DNA of 64,000 nt from positions 1 to 64,000 of the forward strand of contig NZ_BMPB01000006.1 of the NCBI RefSeq assembly GCF_014647375.1, in the 5' to 3' direction. Made by a program: the position numbers and the translations under genes. This document shows, in pieces, positions 1 through 8,089 of the stretch (within the stretch, counting starts at the first letter, position 1; each line of letters begins with the position of its first letter). The DNA is from Parabacteroides faecis. Lineage in GTDB: Bacteria; Bacteroidota; Bacteroidia; Bacteroidales; Tannerellaceae. A model generated the notes under the pieces. That model worked only from the letters and a program-made list of their open reading frames with translations. It was not told where the DNA came from and made no database searches.

Positions 1-50
1 AGGGCAGTAATGTCGAAGCCGAGTAGTACTAATAGCCCGAGACTTTCTTT
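1..50 (+). rRNA. 23S rRNA, 3' end (partial)
   Basis: The first bases match the conserved 3' tail of bacterial 23S rRNA, including the GTACTAATAG segment followed by CCCGAGACTTTC that is typical of Bacteroidetes. Only the last ~50 nt lie in the window and the exact 3' end is approximate. A ~115-nt spacer without a tRNA separates it from 5S rRNA. Confidence 0.85.
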
Positions 51-165
51 TTCCGGGGAAAGGGTTGATATATCAGCAGGTGGTAGGTATAAATGCCTGT
101 CATAAGCTCAAAGAAAATGAGTTACGTTAGAGTAACGTTGTCCAAAGTCAAACATCTTAAAAGGT

Positions 166-276
<111 letters not shown>

Positions 277-302
277 TTTAGTAAGCGAGAGCTGAAAGGT
301 AG

Positions 303-336
303 AAAGGAGTTCATTCGAAAGAGTGGACTCCTTTTT
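303..336 (+). terminator. rrn operon intrinsic terminator
   Basis: An 11-bp stem (303-313 with 324-334, one G-T pair) closes a 10-nt loop and is followed by a short T run. It lies just after 5S rRNA and before the next gene's promoter, so it most likely ends the rrn transcript. Confidence 0.8.
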
Positions 337-389
337 GCATTTATTATGGTTTCACTTTTCTTTATTGGCATAATGGAACCGACTCCTTT

Positions 390-417
390 TTTGTTTTATA
401 CAAATCCTTTATCTTTG
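390..417 (+). promoter_or_regulatory. Candidate promoter of the hydrolase gene
   Basis: A TATCTTTG box (410-417) fits the Bacteroidetes -7 consensus TAnnTTTG, with TTTG at 390-393 as a possible -33 element. The 16-nt gap is shorter than the usual 19-21. The predicted transcript start leaves a very short 5' UTR before the ATG at 436. Confidence 0.5.
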
Positions 418-435
418 TCCAAAAATCAATGCTTT

Positions 436-1248
436 ATGATCAAGTCTTATATTTTATTTGTATTCCTTCTCGTATCCTCTGTTCTTTCTGCTCAGAAAGA
501 TATAAGTTATATCGTAGAAAAAGATGTTCCATATCGTACGACAGGCGATCCTTATGGCCTGGAACGTTGCAAAGTGGATATTTATTATCCGGAAAACCTG
601 GAGGATTTCGGAACAGTCGTTTGGTTTCATGGCGGGGGACTGTCCGGTGGAAGTAAATTTATTCCGGATGAGTTGAAAAATTGCGGACTGGCAGTTGTTG
701 CCGTCAATTATCGTTTATTACCCAAATGTTCTATTAAAGATTGTATCGATGATGCGGCCGCTGCGGTTGCATGGACTTTTAAGACAATCGAGAAATATGG
801 AGGTAGCCGACAACGTATTTTTGTCTCAGGACATTCTGCAGGCGGCTATCTGACAAATATGATCGGATTGGATAAAAAATGGCTCCAGGTATATTCGATA
901 GATGCCGATTCTATTGCTGCGTTAATACCTTTTAGCGGGCATGCTATCAGTCATTTTGCGTACCGGGAATCTTTAGGGATGAAAGAGACACAGCCCAGTA
1001 TTGATGAATATGCCCCTCTTTATTATGTCCGTCCGGATGCTCCTCCTTTAATAATTGTGTCCGGAGACCGTGAAATGGAGATGCTGGGACGCTATGAGGA
1101 AAATGCATACTTCTGGCGTATGATGAAGGTGGCAGGACATAAAGAAACTTATTTGTATGAACTGGATGGCTATGATCACGGCTCGATGGCGGCTCCGGCT
1201 TTTCATATACTGAAGAATCATGTGAAAAAGATTTTGGAAACGCGTTGA
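436..1248 (+). CDS. Secreted alpha/beta hydrolase (carboxylesterase-like)
   Basis: This 270-residue protein starts with a hydrophobic signal peptide (about 1-19, ending LSAQ). The alpha/beta-hydrolase fold shows the oxyanion motif HGGG (65-68), the nucleophile elbow GHSAGG with Ser134, an acid candidate Asp211 in SGDRE and His248 in YDHGS. This is the layout of the Abhydrolase_3/BD-FAE group that hydrolyses esters such as acetyl or feruloyl groups; the substrate cannot be read from the sequence. The open frame extends upstream to 172, but that longer start would lie inside 5S rRNA and the terminator, so the ATG after the promoter box is chosen. The protein is probably periplasmic. Confidence 0.85.
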   Translation: MIKSYILFVFLLVSSVLSAQKDISYIVEKDVPYRTTGDPYGLERCKVDIYYPENLEDFGTVVWFHGGGLSGGSKFIPDELKNCGLAVVAVNYRLLPKCSIKDCIDDAAAAVAWTFKTIEKYGGSRQRIFVSGHSAGGYLTNMIGLDKKWLQVYSIDADSIAALIPFSGHAISHFAYRESLGMKETQPSIDEYAPLYYVRPDAPPLIIVSGDREMEMLGRYEENAYFWRMMKVAGHKETYLYELDGYDHGSMAAPAFHILKNHVKKILETR

Positions 1249-1265
1249 AAGGGAGAAGAAAACCT

Positions 1266-1288
1266 GTTCCCGTGATTGACACGGGAAC
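1266..1288. terminator. Bidirectional hairpin between convergent genes
   Basis: A perfect 9-bp stem (GTTCCCGTG 1266-1274 with CACGGGAAC 1280-1288) lies between the convergent hydrolase and YbjQ-family genes. Read on the minus strand it is followed by a T-rich stretch, so it can serve as the terminator of the minus-strand gene. Confidence 0.6.
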
Positions 1289-1296
1289 GGATTATA

Positions 1297-1617
1297 TCAT
1301 TCGTAGCGTACTGCTGTTCCGGCTGCTGTGACCATCAGCATACTTCCGCTCCCTCCTACAGTTTCATAGTCCAGGTCCACCGCAATGACAGCATTGGCGC
1401 CTAGGCGGGCAGCATGCTCGCTCATTTCCTGCAAAGCCGTATCTTTTGCTTCGCGTAACACACTTTCGTATGAGCCGGCCCGACCGCCTACGATATCGCG
1501 TATTCCAGCAAAAAAATCTTTGAATACATTTGCCCCGATGATTGTCTCGCCGGAAACTATTCCATAATATTGGGTGATCTTTTTCCCTTCGATGTTGTTT
1601 GTCGTTGTTAATAACAT
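1297..1617 (-). CDS. YbjQ/UPF0145 family protein
   Basis: This 106-residue cytosolic protein has the family signature: an N-terminal [20 protein letters not shown] strand, a central [13 protein letters not shown] segment, and the [14 protein letters not shown] segment near residues 70-85. YbjQ-like proteins form pentameric rings and are often labelled heavy-metal-binding, but the biochemical role is unsettled. Length is typical and the gene stands alone behind its own -7 box. Confidence 0.9.
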   Translation of the reverse strand: MLLTTTNNIEGKKITQYYGIVSGETIIGANVFKDFFAGIRDIVGGRAGSYESVLREAKDTALQEMSEHAARLGANAVIAVDLDYETVGGSGSMLMVTAAGTAVRYE

Positions 1618-1642
1618 AGCTTTTTTATTTTATAGTCTGCAA

Positions 1643-1650
1643 CAAATATA
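1643..1650 (-). promoter_or_regulatory. Candidate -7 box for the YbjQ-family gene
   Basis: On the minus strand this reads TATATTTG, matching TAnnTTTG, about 26 bp upstream of the ATG. No convincing -33 TTTG is seen at the expected spacing. Confidence 0.4.
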
Positions 1651-1684
1651 TCCATTATATTGAATAGATGATTGGATTTGGAAC

Positions 1685-1728
1685 AAATAAAAACGGGCAG
1701 AGGTTCATTTGTATGGAATCTCTGCCCG
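1685..1728 (-). terminator. Terminator of the GH92 gene
   Basis: A 13-bp inverted repeat with one G-T pair (1694-1706 with 1715-1728, core CGGGCAGAG/CTCTGCCCG) is followed on the minus strand by a T-rich tail at 1693-1685. It lies ~70 nt beyond the stop of the minus-strand GH92 gene. Confidence 0.75.
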
Positions 1729-1759
1729 TCGTTTATCGGATGCCTATCCGTTTGTCATT

Positions 1760-1793
1760 GGATGCTTATCCGCTTGTGAACGGATAAGCATCG
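1760..1793. repeat. Inverted repeat downstream of GH92
   Basis: GATGCTTATCCG (1761-1772) is followed after 8 nt by its exact complement CGGATAAGCATC (1781-1792). A degenerate extra copy (ATGCCTATCCG) lies at 1740-1750. It sits between the GH92 stop and the stronger terminator hairpin and may stabilise the mRNA 3' end. Confidence 0.6.
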
Positions 1794-1798
1794 GATTT

Positions 1799-4054
1799 TT
1801 ACGGATGTGTGTTCGTCATTTCAAATACAAGTTTACCACCTTTAACGATATCCTTATGCGAGATAAACGGAGTATCCAGTACTTTGCCGTTCAGTAAAAC
1901 TCTTTCTATATATTTGTTCTCCGGACTGTTGTTTTCCACCCGGATCTCAAAAGCTCCCCCTTTCACGCGTATTAAAGCACGATCTATCATCGGACGTCCC
2001 AATGTGTAAACCGGAATACCCGGAGCAACCTGGTAGAAGCCTAATGCACTCATAACATACCATGCCGACATCTGTCCGCAATCTTCATTACCGATGATGC
2101 CATCCGGTTTATTCGTATAGAATTCACGCATAATATAGTCCAGGCGTTCTTGTCCTTTCCAGGGTGAATCCGTCCAGTTATATAAGTAAGCCATATGATG
2201 GCTCGGCTCGTTACCGTGAGCATACTGGCCGATCAGACCGGTGATATCGCCTGATGCATGTTCACCATCGACCTGTGAAGATGTTGTAAACAAAGTATCC
2301 AGACGTGTTTCCAATTCTTTCTTGCCACCGATCGTAGCAATGAAGTTATCCATATCATGCGGTGCGAAAAAACTCCACTGGAAAGCATTTCCTTCCGTAT
2401 AATCACTTCTCATGTGTGCGGAGTAACGCGGATTGAACGGAGTGCGGAAAGTTCCGTCACCCATAATGGGACGCATCATCTTTGTTTCCGGGTCCAGATA
2501 ACGTTTATAGTATTCCCCTTTGGCAGCATAAGCCTGTGCCAACGAATCCAATCCTGCTTTAGCAGCGATTTGTGAGATACACCAATCTTCATAAGCCATT
2601 TCCAATCCCCAGGATACGGATTCGGGAACGGAGTCAGCCGGAACGAAACCATATTTTTCTTTATAATAAGGATGGCGGGTGATCAGATCGAGTTCGCGTG
2701 TCCCCTTGAACTTTTCAGCCAGGTCTTCACGGTAAACAGAAGAACGTGCACCGGCTTCCGCCCATGTTTTCAGGTCACCGTCAGTCAGGTCTTTACAAAC
2801 CAGGTCAGCCAGAACGGATACGGCAGGATAACCTACCATACAACCTGTGTAGCTGGAAGCTAACGGCCATTTCGGCAGGATACCGCCTTCTTTATATCCC
2901 TGTACCAATACTTTACCCCAGTCGGCAGCCAGATCCGGATTGATGATCGTCATCAACGGATGCAAGGCACGGAATGTATCCCACAAAGAGAATACGGAAT
3001 AGTTCGTATAACCGGGTTCTGCCTTATGTACTTTTTTATCCATACCCAGATAGCGCCCATCTACGTCCTGATAAGCGAACGGAGCGATCATCGTATGGTA
3101 TAGAGCTGTGTAGAAATTCACCATTACAGTAGGATCTGCCTGAATTTCGATTGCATTCAGCGCGTCGTTCCATATCTCAGCCGATTTGATGCGGGTGGCT
3201 TCGAAATCCCAGCCTGGAAGCTCTGCTTCGAGATTCTTTTCTGCTCCTTCCGTATCTACCATGGAAAGTGCCACCTTTACGTACAGAGGTTCTGCCTTTT
3301 CCGGGAATTTATAATGGAATTTCAGATCTTCGGCAGTATTGATACGCAGGAACAATGAATCCTGGCGTAATTTACCGTCGATATATTGGTATATTGTTTC
3401 GATAGGTTCAGAGAAGGTGATCCGGTAAGAAACCGAGTGGAAATGTGCCCACCCTTGTGTACGGACAGTACCTTCAACTGTCGAATCATTCACGAACAGG
3501 TAGCTGTTATCTACCAGTTTATGTCCCCAGTTCGGTTGGAGGATATGCCCCAGGTCGAGCATTACGCGGCGATCTTTAGGATTGTCGTAGGTGTATTTGT
3601 GGAAACCGACTTTATCAGTACTTGTCAATTCCACGTTTACGCCGAAGTTATCCAGGCGTACGGCGTAATAACCCGGAGTCGCTTTTTCGGTGTCCTTATT
3701 GAAAAGACCGACAGGTTTGATTGAGTCGGCACCGGAGAAAGGCAGTAATGCTACGTCCCCCAGGTCGCCGATACCGGTACCTGAAAGGTGTGTATGACTG
3801 AATCCGTAGATTTCCCGGTCGTCATAATGATAACCGCTACTGGCATCCCACCCCATGATATGAGTGTCGGGGCTAACCTGTACCATGGCGAACGGACGGG
3901 TGGCACCGGGAAAGGTATGTCCGTGGAATCCGGTTCCGATGAACGGATCGACATACTTGATTTCATCGCTTAATAAGCCGCTGCCGGGGGCTGACTGGCA
4001 TCCTGCCAGCAGGCAAAGTACAGCAGCCTGGAGGAATAAGATCGTCTTTTTCAC
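1799..4054 (-). CDS. GH92 family alpha-mannosidase, lipoprotein
   Basis: This 751-residue protein is full length for GH92, the calcium-dependent exo-alpha-mannosidases used on N-glycans and yeast mannan. It opens with a lipoprotein signal (LLAGC, Cys19). The N-terminal domain has the family motif DPFIGTGFHGHTFPGA (about 36-51), and the (alpha/alpha)6 barrel ends with the hallmark GNEDCGQMSAWYV motif (about 655). The alpha-1,2 linkage that is common in the family is not proven here. It stands alone, away from any SusC/D pair, so it may complement a PUL elsewhere. Transcription probably starts at the minus-strand box at 4113-4120. Confidence 0.93.
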   Translation of the reverse strand: MKKTILFLQAAVLCLLAGCQSAPGSGLLSDEIKYVDPFIGTGFHGHTFPGATRPFAMVQVSPDTHIMGWDASSGYHYDDREIYGFSHTHLSGTGIGDLGDVALLPFSGADSIKPVGLFNKDTEKATPGYYAVRLDNFGVNVELTSTDKVGFHKYTYDNPKDRRVMLDLGHILQPNWGHKLVDNSYLFVNDSTVEGTVRTQGWAHFHSVSYRITFSEPIETIYQYIDGKLRQDSLFLRINTAEDLKFHYKFPEKAEPLYVKVALSMVDTEGAEKNLEAELPGWDFEATRIKSAEIWNDALNAIEIQADPTVMVNFYTALYHTMIAPFAYQDVDGRYLGMDKKVHKAEPGYTNYSVFSLWDTFRALHPLMTIINPDLAADWGKVLVQGYKEGGILPKWPLASSYTGCMVGYPAVSVLADLVCKDLTDGDLKTWAEAGARSSVYREDLAEKFKGTRELDLITRHPYYKEKYGFVPADSVPESVSWGLEMAYEDWCISQIAAKAGLDSLAQAYAAKGEYYKRYLDPETKMMRPIMGDGTFRTPFNPRYSAHMRSDYTEGNAFQWSFFAPHDMDNFIATIGGKKELETRLDTLFTTSSQVDGEHASGDITGLIGQYAHGNEPSHHMAYLYNWTDSPWKGQERLDYIMREFYTNKPDGIIGNEDCGQMSAWYVMSALGFYQVAPGIPVYTLGRPMIDRALIRVKGGAFEIRVENNSPENKYIERVLLNGKVLDTPFISHKDIVKGGKLVFEMTNTHP

Positions 4055-4112
4055 TTTTTATTTATTGATTTAGTTTGATATTATGCGTATCAATTATTTG
4101 TTAGAACTGCTA

Positions 4113-4120
4113 CAAATATA
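4113..4120 (-). promoter_or_regulatory. Candidate -7 box for the GH92 gene
   Basis: The minus strand reads TATATTTG here, a match to TAnnTTTG, ~60 bp upstream of the GH92 start codon. Confidence 0.4.
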
Positions 4121-4221
4121 ATGAAAAAGAACTATATAGCGGTGTTTTTCTATCATCTGGTAAAAAAAAGTGACAGAAAACTGCAACCTTTTATCTGGGT
4201 TACTCGTCTAATATAACAGAG

Positions 4222-4476
4222 ATGAGAACAGACGAATTCATAACAAGGATACTGCCGCTAAAAGACAACCTGTTACGGGTTGCTTTCAGGATCACCGGTA
4301 ATGCAGATCGTTCGGAACAGATCGTTCAGGACGTTATGTTGAAGGTTTGGAATGAACGGGCCGCATGGATCGTAATAGAAGACCTTCCCTCTTATTGCCT
4401 GATGGTCACACGGAATATGGCGTTGGAAACAGTCAACTTAAAGAAGAAGCGAACAGAAAGTTTCGTAGTCAGATAA
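4222..4476 (+). pseudogene. Truncated ECF sigma factor (region 2 only)
   Basis: The 84-residue product matches the N-terminal half of Bacteroidales ECF sigma factors. Region 2 is visible as the RVAFRITGNADRSEQIVQDV stretch with LKVWNERAAW, followed by the promoter-melting segment VTRNMALE. The frame stops at 84 instead of ~160-190 residues, and no region 4 helix-turn-helix remains in any frame before the next gene begins 20 nt later. An internal deletion of ~80 codons is the simplest explanation. The downstream small membrane gene, usual partner of such sigma genes, is intact. It could be a pseudogene or a stand-alone region 2 peptide with altered function. Confidence 0.75.
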
Positions 4477-4495
4477 TATTGTTTAAACAGCGAAT

Positions 4496-4834
4496 ATGGA
4501 TTGTAACCGTATTACATTATTGTTGGACAAATACTGGGAGTGTGCTACCACTATTGAAGAAGAACGGGAATTGCGTCACTTTTTCTCGGCTGAAACATTG
4601 CCGCCGGAGTTACGCCCTTACCGTGCCTGGTTCATGTCTCCCGAAGCTGAGATCCTGCCACCGTTAGGGAAGGAGTTTGACTTGAAAGTTCTCCAGCGGA
4701 TCAGCAGGGAGAAGAAACGGCGGCATCTTCGTCTTTTCTATTCATTTACCACCTTGGTAAGTGTCATTATTATCCTTTTGTTAGTCCTGTTGCTGACATC
4801 TTCTTTTATGATAGAGAAGAATTGCTGTGTTTGA
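4496..4834 (+). CDS. Small single-pass membrane protein paired with the sigma remnant
   Basis: This 112-residue protein has an acidic soluble N-terminus (ITLLLDKYWECATTIEEERE, then LRHFF), a basic patch (EKKRRHLR near 80) and one strong membrane helix (about 87-106). Proteins of this shape follow ECF sigma genes in many Bacteroides species and look like short anti-sigma-type partners whose N-terminal stretch resembles that of FecR. The role as an anti-sigma is inferred from context. It lies 20 nt downstream of the truncated sigma gene. Confidence 0.65.
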   Translation: MDCNRITLLLDKYWECATTIEEERELRHFFSAETLPPELRPYRAWFMSPEAEILPPLGKEFDLKVLQRISREKKRRHLRLFYSFTTLVSVIIILLLVLLLTSSFMIEKNCCV

Positions 4835-4850
4835 TATATTCTTACCTTTG
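4822..4850 (+). promoter_or_regulatory. Candidate promoter of the LysO operon
   Basis: TACCTTTG (4843-4850) fits the -7 consensus and TTG at 4822-4824 lies 18 nt upstream. The element overlaps the 3' end of the preceding small membrane gene and precedes the lysO ATG by ~19 nt. Confidence 0.5.
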
Positions 4851-4868
4851 CAGGAAATTTGAAAGATC

Positions 4869-5147
4869 ATGTTCACGGTAATTGGAATCATGTTTGGTGG
4901 CATCGCTGCCGGATATCTTTTGCGGAAGGTGGAACTGCTGCAAAAGATCGGTAAGCCTATTTCTTATACAATCCTACTCTTGCTGTTTCTGCTGGGTATC
5001 TCGGTAGGGGCGAATGATGCGATTGTCAATAATCTGACAACATTGGGCGGACAGGCTTTTCTGATCGCTTTGGCCGGAACTGCCGGAAGTGTGCTGGCTG
5101 CCTGGGGCGTTTACCATTTCTTCTTTAAGGAAAGGAGGGGGGAATGA
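4869..5147 (+). CDS. lysO: LysO family lysine exporter, N-terminal subunit
   Basis: This 92-residue hydrophobic protein has three predicted membrane helices and corresponds to the first third of E. coli LysO (YbjE), including the helix with ILLLLFLLGISVGAND. LysO exports L-lysine and toxic lysine analogues across the inner membrane. Its stop overlaps the start of the next gene in an ATGA, which supports translational coupling. Together the two products (92 + 208 residues) equal the length of single-chain LysO (~300), so this is a split transporter. Confidence 0.85.
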   Translation: MFTVIGIMFGGIAAGYLLRKVELLQKIGKPISYTILLLLFLLGISVGANDAIVNNLTTLGGQAFLIALAGTAGSVLAAWGVYHFFFKERRGE

Positions 5148-5770
5148 GGGGGAGTCTGATCGTTGTCGCTTTCTTTGCATTCGGCTGTATCCTGGGATGG
5201 AGCGGGTATCTGCCGGATGTAATCGTTGAAAATAATATGACTATGTATGTGCTTTACCTGCTGATGTTTCAGGTAGGGCTGAGTATCGGTAGCGATAAGA
5301 AGTTGAAAGAGATCTTGTGTAGTATCCGACCAAAACTATTGCTGGTCCCTTTGGCTACTATTATCGGGACACTGACAGCTTCGGCTCTGATCAGTCTGGT
5401 GATAACCAAATGGAGTGTGTTCGACTGTCTGGCGGTGGGTAGCGGATTTGCTTATTATTCATTGTCATCTATCTTAATAACGGAATTGAAGGAGGCCTCT
5501 TTGGGTGTCCAGATGGCTACGGAGTTGGGAACGATCGCATTGATAGCCAATATAATCCGTGAGATTATAGCTCTGCTGGGCGCTCCTTTATTTGTCAGGT
5601 ATTTCGGCCGTTTGGCTCCTATCTGTGCCGGAGGAGCGACGACGATGGATACAACATTACCGATTATTACCCGTTATTCAGGAAAAGATCTGGTATTCGT
5701 TTCTATCTTCCACGGTATTCTGGTCGATTTTACGGTACCGTTCTTTGTCTCTTTTTTCTGTTCAATGTGA
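5144..5770 (+). CDS. lysO: LysO family lysine exporter, C-terminal subunit
   Basis: This 208-residue, six-to-seven-helix membrane protein matches the C-terminal two thirds of LysO/YbjE. Characteristic segments are LLMFQVGLSIGSD (about 40-52), GSGFAYYSLSSILI (about 97-110) and the PICAGGATTMDTTLP loop (about 164-178), where the polar and acidic residues likely act in transport. It is translated from an ATGA overlap with the N-terminal subunit and presumably forms one transporter with it. Its stop in turn overlaps a possible GTG start of the next gene. Confidence 0.88.
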   Translation: MRGSLIVVAFFAFGCILGWSGYLPDVIVENNMTMYVLYLLMFQVGLSIGSDKKLKEILCSIRPKLLLVPLATIIGTLTASALISLVITKWSVFDCLAVGSGFAYYSLSSILITELKEASLGVQMATELGTIALIANIIREIIALLGAPLFVRYFGRLAPICAGGATTMDTTLPIITRYSGKDLVFVSIFHGILVDFTVPFFVSFFCSM

Positions 5771-5796
5771 ATAAGATAGTCAATAAAGATAGCATA

Positions 5797-6402
5797 ATGA
5801 CCTGTATGAGAAACTTACTGATTGCTATATTGCTGCTCATTTCGTTCTGCGCAGCCGGACAGCCGGGGCGAAGATTGGATAAATTGGGAGATAACGATGC
5901 GATCCCGGCCGGACAAGCCGCATTTTACGGTGATTTCATCCAACGCCTGAAAAAGTTTAAGAGCGGAGGTTATCCCCAGGATATCCGGATAATCAATATT
6001 GAGACGAACGAAGTATTTATCTTCAGGGTAAAGTCTACCTTTAAGACCTCCAAGGAAAATCCGTTCTGTTACCTGATCGAACCGGGAACGTATGCGATCC
6101 TGAATTATTGGTGGACGGAAAGTAAATGGTATGGCGGTAAATCCTATATGGAACCCATTTATAAAGGAGAAGACTCTATCCTGGAGACGGAACGGAAGAT
6201 AAAGAACAAGGAACAACGCCCGGACGAACTGGTCCTGTTTAAATTTACCGTTGCCCCGAATACGCTGAACTATGCCGGCACCTGGCATTTCGAGCAATCC
6301 CCCGTTTATTTTACCGACGATAAGGAACAAGCCGACGATCGAATGAAAGATAAATATAAAAAGCTGGACTTTTCATCTTCCCGCATGGCGATACCCGATT
6401 AA
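5797..6402 (+). CDS. Secreted protein of unknown function
   Basis: I do not recognise this family. The ~200-residue product has a signal peptide (MRNLLIAILLLISFCAAGQ), then a soluble beta-rich domain with aromatic motifs such as YWWTESKWYGG (about 105) and NYAGTWHFE (about 160), and a charged C-terminus. The alternating PGTY...GTWHF pattern recalls small secreted proteins of the DUF2846 type, but only weakly. The ATG at 5797 is chosen; a GTG at 5767 overlapping the lysO stop (ATGTGA) and an ATG at 5806 are alternatives. It is co-directional and probably cotranscribed with lysO. Confidence 0.65.
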   Translation: MTCMRNLLIAILLLISFCAAGQPGRRLDKLGDNDAIPAGQAAFYGDFIQRLKKFKSGGYPQDIRIINIETNEVFIFRVKSTFKTSKENPFCYLIEPGTYAILNYWWTESKWYGGKSYMEPIYKGEDSILETERKIKNKEQRPDELVLFKFTVAPNTLNYAGTWHFEQSPVYFTDDKEQADDRMKDKYKKLDFSSSRMAIPD

Positions 6403-6431
6403 AACAGTCTTTTTATCCGATATTAAATCAC

Positions 6432-6439
6432 TACCTTTG
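6432..6439 (+). promoter_or_regulatory. Candidate -7 box for the AraC gene
   Basis: TACCTTTG matches TAnnTTTG and lies 33 bp before the ATG, with a T-run (6410-6414) near the -33 position. Confidence 0.45.
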
Positions 6440-6471
6440 TGGAAAGTATCCGTTAAAAAGGTTATTCCGTC

Positions 6472-7353
6472 ATGATAAAGTATATAAAAGTTCCGACAGC
6501 CCTTGTTTCGGGTGATTGTACGCAAAGTTCGCTCCGGTTGGAAGGGGGAACTGTTATTGAGTCCTGCATTCATAGCATGGGATCTTCCGGTACGATGTTC
6601 CTTGAAGAACATATGCTGATGATGGTACTCGATGGTACGGTAACCCTCCATTACGGCAAACAAACCTATGTTGTCGGAAAGCATGAGATGATCTTGTTGC
6701 GAAAGGCGACGGTAGTCAGTTATGAAAAAGAGGGAAACCCCGATAATGCCGACATATTCGACAGCCAGATGTTTTGCCTGAAAGACGAGTTGCTGAAAGA
6801 GTTCCTTACGATGCAGCATGTCAATATTCCCCGTATGACGGAAGAGATCAGGAACACGGTCAATCCTATGAGCGACTGTCTGGTTGCCTTTGCCCATTCC
6901 CTGAAACCTTACTTCAATGCCCCGGCTTCCGTCAATCCTGGACTGTTGAAACTAAAGATCATGGAGATGCTGTATGACGTCTCGGAATGCAGCAAGAATA
7001 TATTCCGCCAGATATTACAACTGCGTCAGCCTGTGCGGACAGATATCCGGCAGGTGGTGGAGCAACATTATGCCTCACCGATCACCCTCCCCGAACTGGC
7101 TTATCTTTCCGGTCGCAGCTTGTCGAGCTTCAAACGTGACTTCCAAAGTACTTATAATATGCCGCCTGCCCAATGGATACGTGAACATCGTCTGAGCCGG
7201 GCGAAAGAGATGCTGCAAAATACGGCGATGTCTGTTTCCGATGTCTGCTATTCGTTAGGCTTTGAGAATCCTACGCATTTCTCCCGTATCTTCAAAGATC
7301 ACTACGGGATGCCCCCTTCCGAATTGCTGAATAAGAAAAGTATATTGAACTAA
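6472..7353 (+). CDS. AraC family transcriptional regulator
   Basis: This 293-residue protein has an N-terminal sensory domain (about 1-130) with a cupin-like beta pattern (HMLMMVLDGTVTLHYGKQTY). It ends with two AraC-type helix-turn-helix motifs (about 195-290): LPELAYLSGRSLSSFKRDF and VSDVCYSLGFENPTHFSRIF, then YGMPPSELL. Family members bind DNA as dimers and respond to a small ligand or redox signal that cannot be predicted here. The next gene, a flavin-dependent reductase 87 nt downstream on the same strand, is the natural candidate target. Confidence 0.9.
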   Translation: MIKYIKVPTALVSGDCTQSSLRLEGGTVIESCIHSMGSSGTMFLEEHMLMMVLDGTVTLHYGKQTYVVGKHEMILLRKATVVSYEKEGNPDNADIFDSQMFCLKDELLKEFLTMQHVNIPRMTEEIRNTVNPMSDCLVAFAHSLKPYFNAPASVNPGLLKLKIMEMLYDVSECSKNIFRQILQLRQPVRTDIRQVVEQHYASPITLPELAYLSGRSLSSFKRDFQSTYNMPPAQWIREHRLSRAKEMLQNTAMSVSDVCYSLGFENPTHFSRIFKDHYGMPPSELLNKKSILN

Positions 7354-7404
7354 ACAGTCATATTCTTTGAGCCGGATGGAAACTTCCGAAGACTTGTCTA
7401 TCGT

Positions 7405-7412
7405 TAACTTTG
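7405..7412 (+). promoter_or_regulatory. Candidate -7 box for the flavodoxin-fold gene
   Basis: TAACTTTG matches TAnnTTTG, 28 bp before the preferred ATG at 7441. No -33 TTTG is present at the standard distance, which would suit activator-dependent control by the adjacent AraC protein. Confidence 0.4.
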
Positions 7413-7440
7413 TATGCAACTAATAGTAAAAGTAGCGATT

Positions 7441-7998
7441 ATGAACAAGAAAATCATTATTCTGAACGGCAGTCCCCGTCTGAAAGGAAACACGGCAGGA
7501 CTTATCGACGCATTTGTGCAGGGAGCGGAACAAACTGGGCATACGGTGAAAACCTTTAACCTGCAAAAGATGAATATCCATCCTTGCCTGGGATGTCTGG
7601 GAGGAGGTAAAAATCCGGACAGCCCTTGTACCCAGAAAGACGACATGGACCAGATCTATCCTGTTTATGAGGAAGCTGATATCGTAGTACTGGCATCACC
7701 GATGTATTACTGGAGCATTACCGCCCAGTTGAAAGCCGCTTTCGACCGTCTGTTTGCCGTAGCCGAAAAAGACGGAGATTACAGAAACCAGAAGAAAGAA
7801 TGTATCATGTTGATGGCGGCTGAAGGAGATACCAGAGACAATTTTGAGCCGGTAGAACATTATTATCATGCTTTATTGAAACATCTGGAATGGAAGAATG
7901 CCGGTGAGGTATATGCCGGAGGTGTTATGAAGATCGGAGATATTAAAGGACATCCGGCTTTAGATGAGGCACGGCAGCTAGGTTTGTCAATCCAGTAA
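7441..7998 (+). CDS. Flavodoxin-fold NAD(P)H-dependent oxidoreductase
   Basis: This 185-residue cytosolic protein has the FMN phosphate-binding loop LNGSPRLKGNT (about 7-17) and the flavin-contacting SPMYYWSITAQLK (about 91-103). A cysteine cluster, CLGCLGG plus C62 in SPCTQKDDM, resembles iron-sulfur-flavoprotein-type NADPH-dependent FMN reductases. It likely reduces quinones, nitro compounds or thiols. An upstream ATG at 7414 would add nine residues, but the conserved strand begins right after ATG 7441 (MNKKIIILNGS). It ends at a strong shared terminator. Confidence 0.88.
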   Translation: MNKKIIILNGSPRLKGNTAGLIDAFVQGAEQTGHTVKTFNLQKMNIHPCLGCLGGGKNPDSPCTQKDDMDQIYPVYEEADIVVLASPMYYWSITAQLKAAFDRLFAVAEKDGDYRNQKKECIMLMAAEGDTRDNFEPVEHYYHALLKHLEWKNAGEVYAGGVMKIGDIKGHPALDEARQLGLSIQ

Positions 7999-8018
7999 TC
8001 CGATTATTTAACTGATAT

Positions 8019-8075
8019 AAAAGAGCGGATCAAATCAGAACCATAAAACAGGCTACTGATTTAATCCGCTTTTTA
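8019..8075. terminator. Bidirectional terminator
   Basis: A long stem (about 8019-8037 with 8056-8074, core GCGGATNAAATCAG with one mismatch) is flanked by A-tract and T-tract, so it can end transcripts from both the flavodoxin-fold gene (+) and the convergent protease gene (-). Confidence 0.85.
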
Positions 8076-8089
8076 TATTTGCCAGGTAT

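Noticed and set aside
4365-4667. 100-codon frame overlapping the sigma remnant and the small membrane gene, considered as a frameshifted sigma region 4
   Set aside because: Its translation shows no helix-turn-helix features and overlaps two better-supported genes in another frame.
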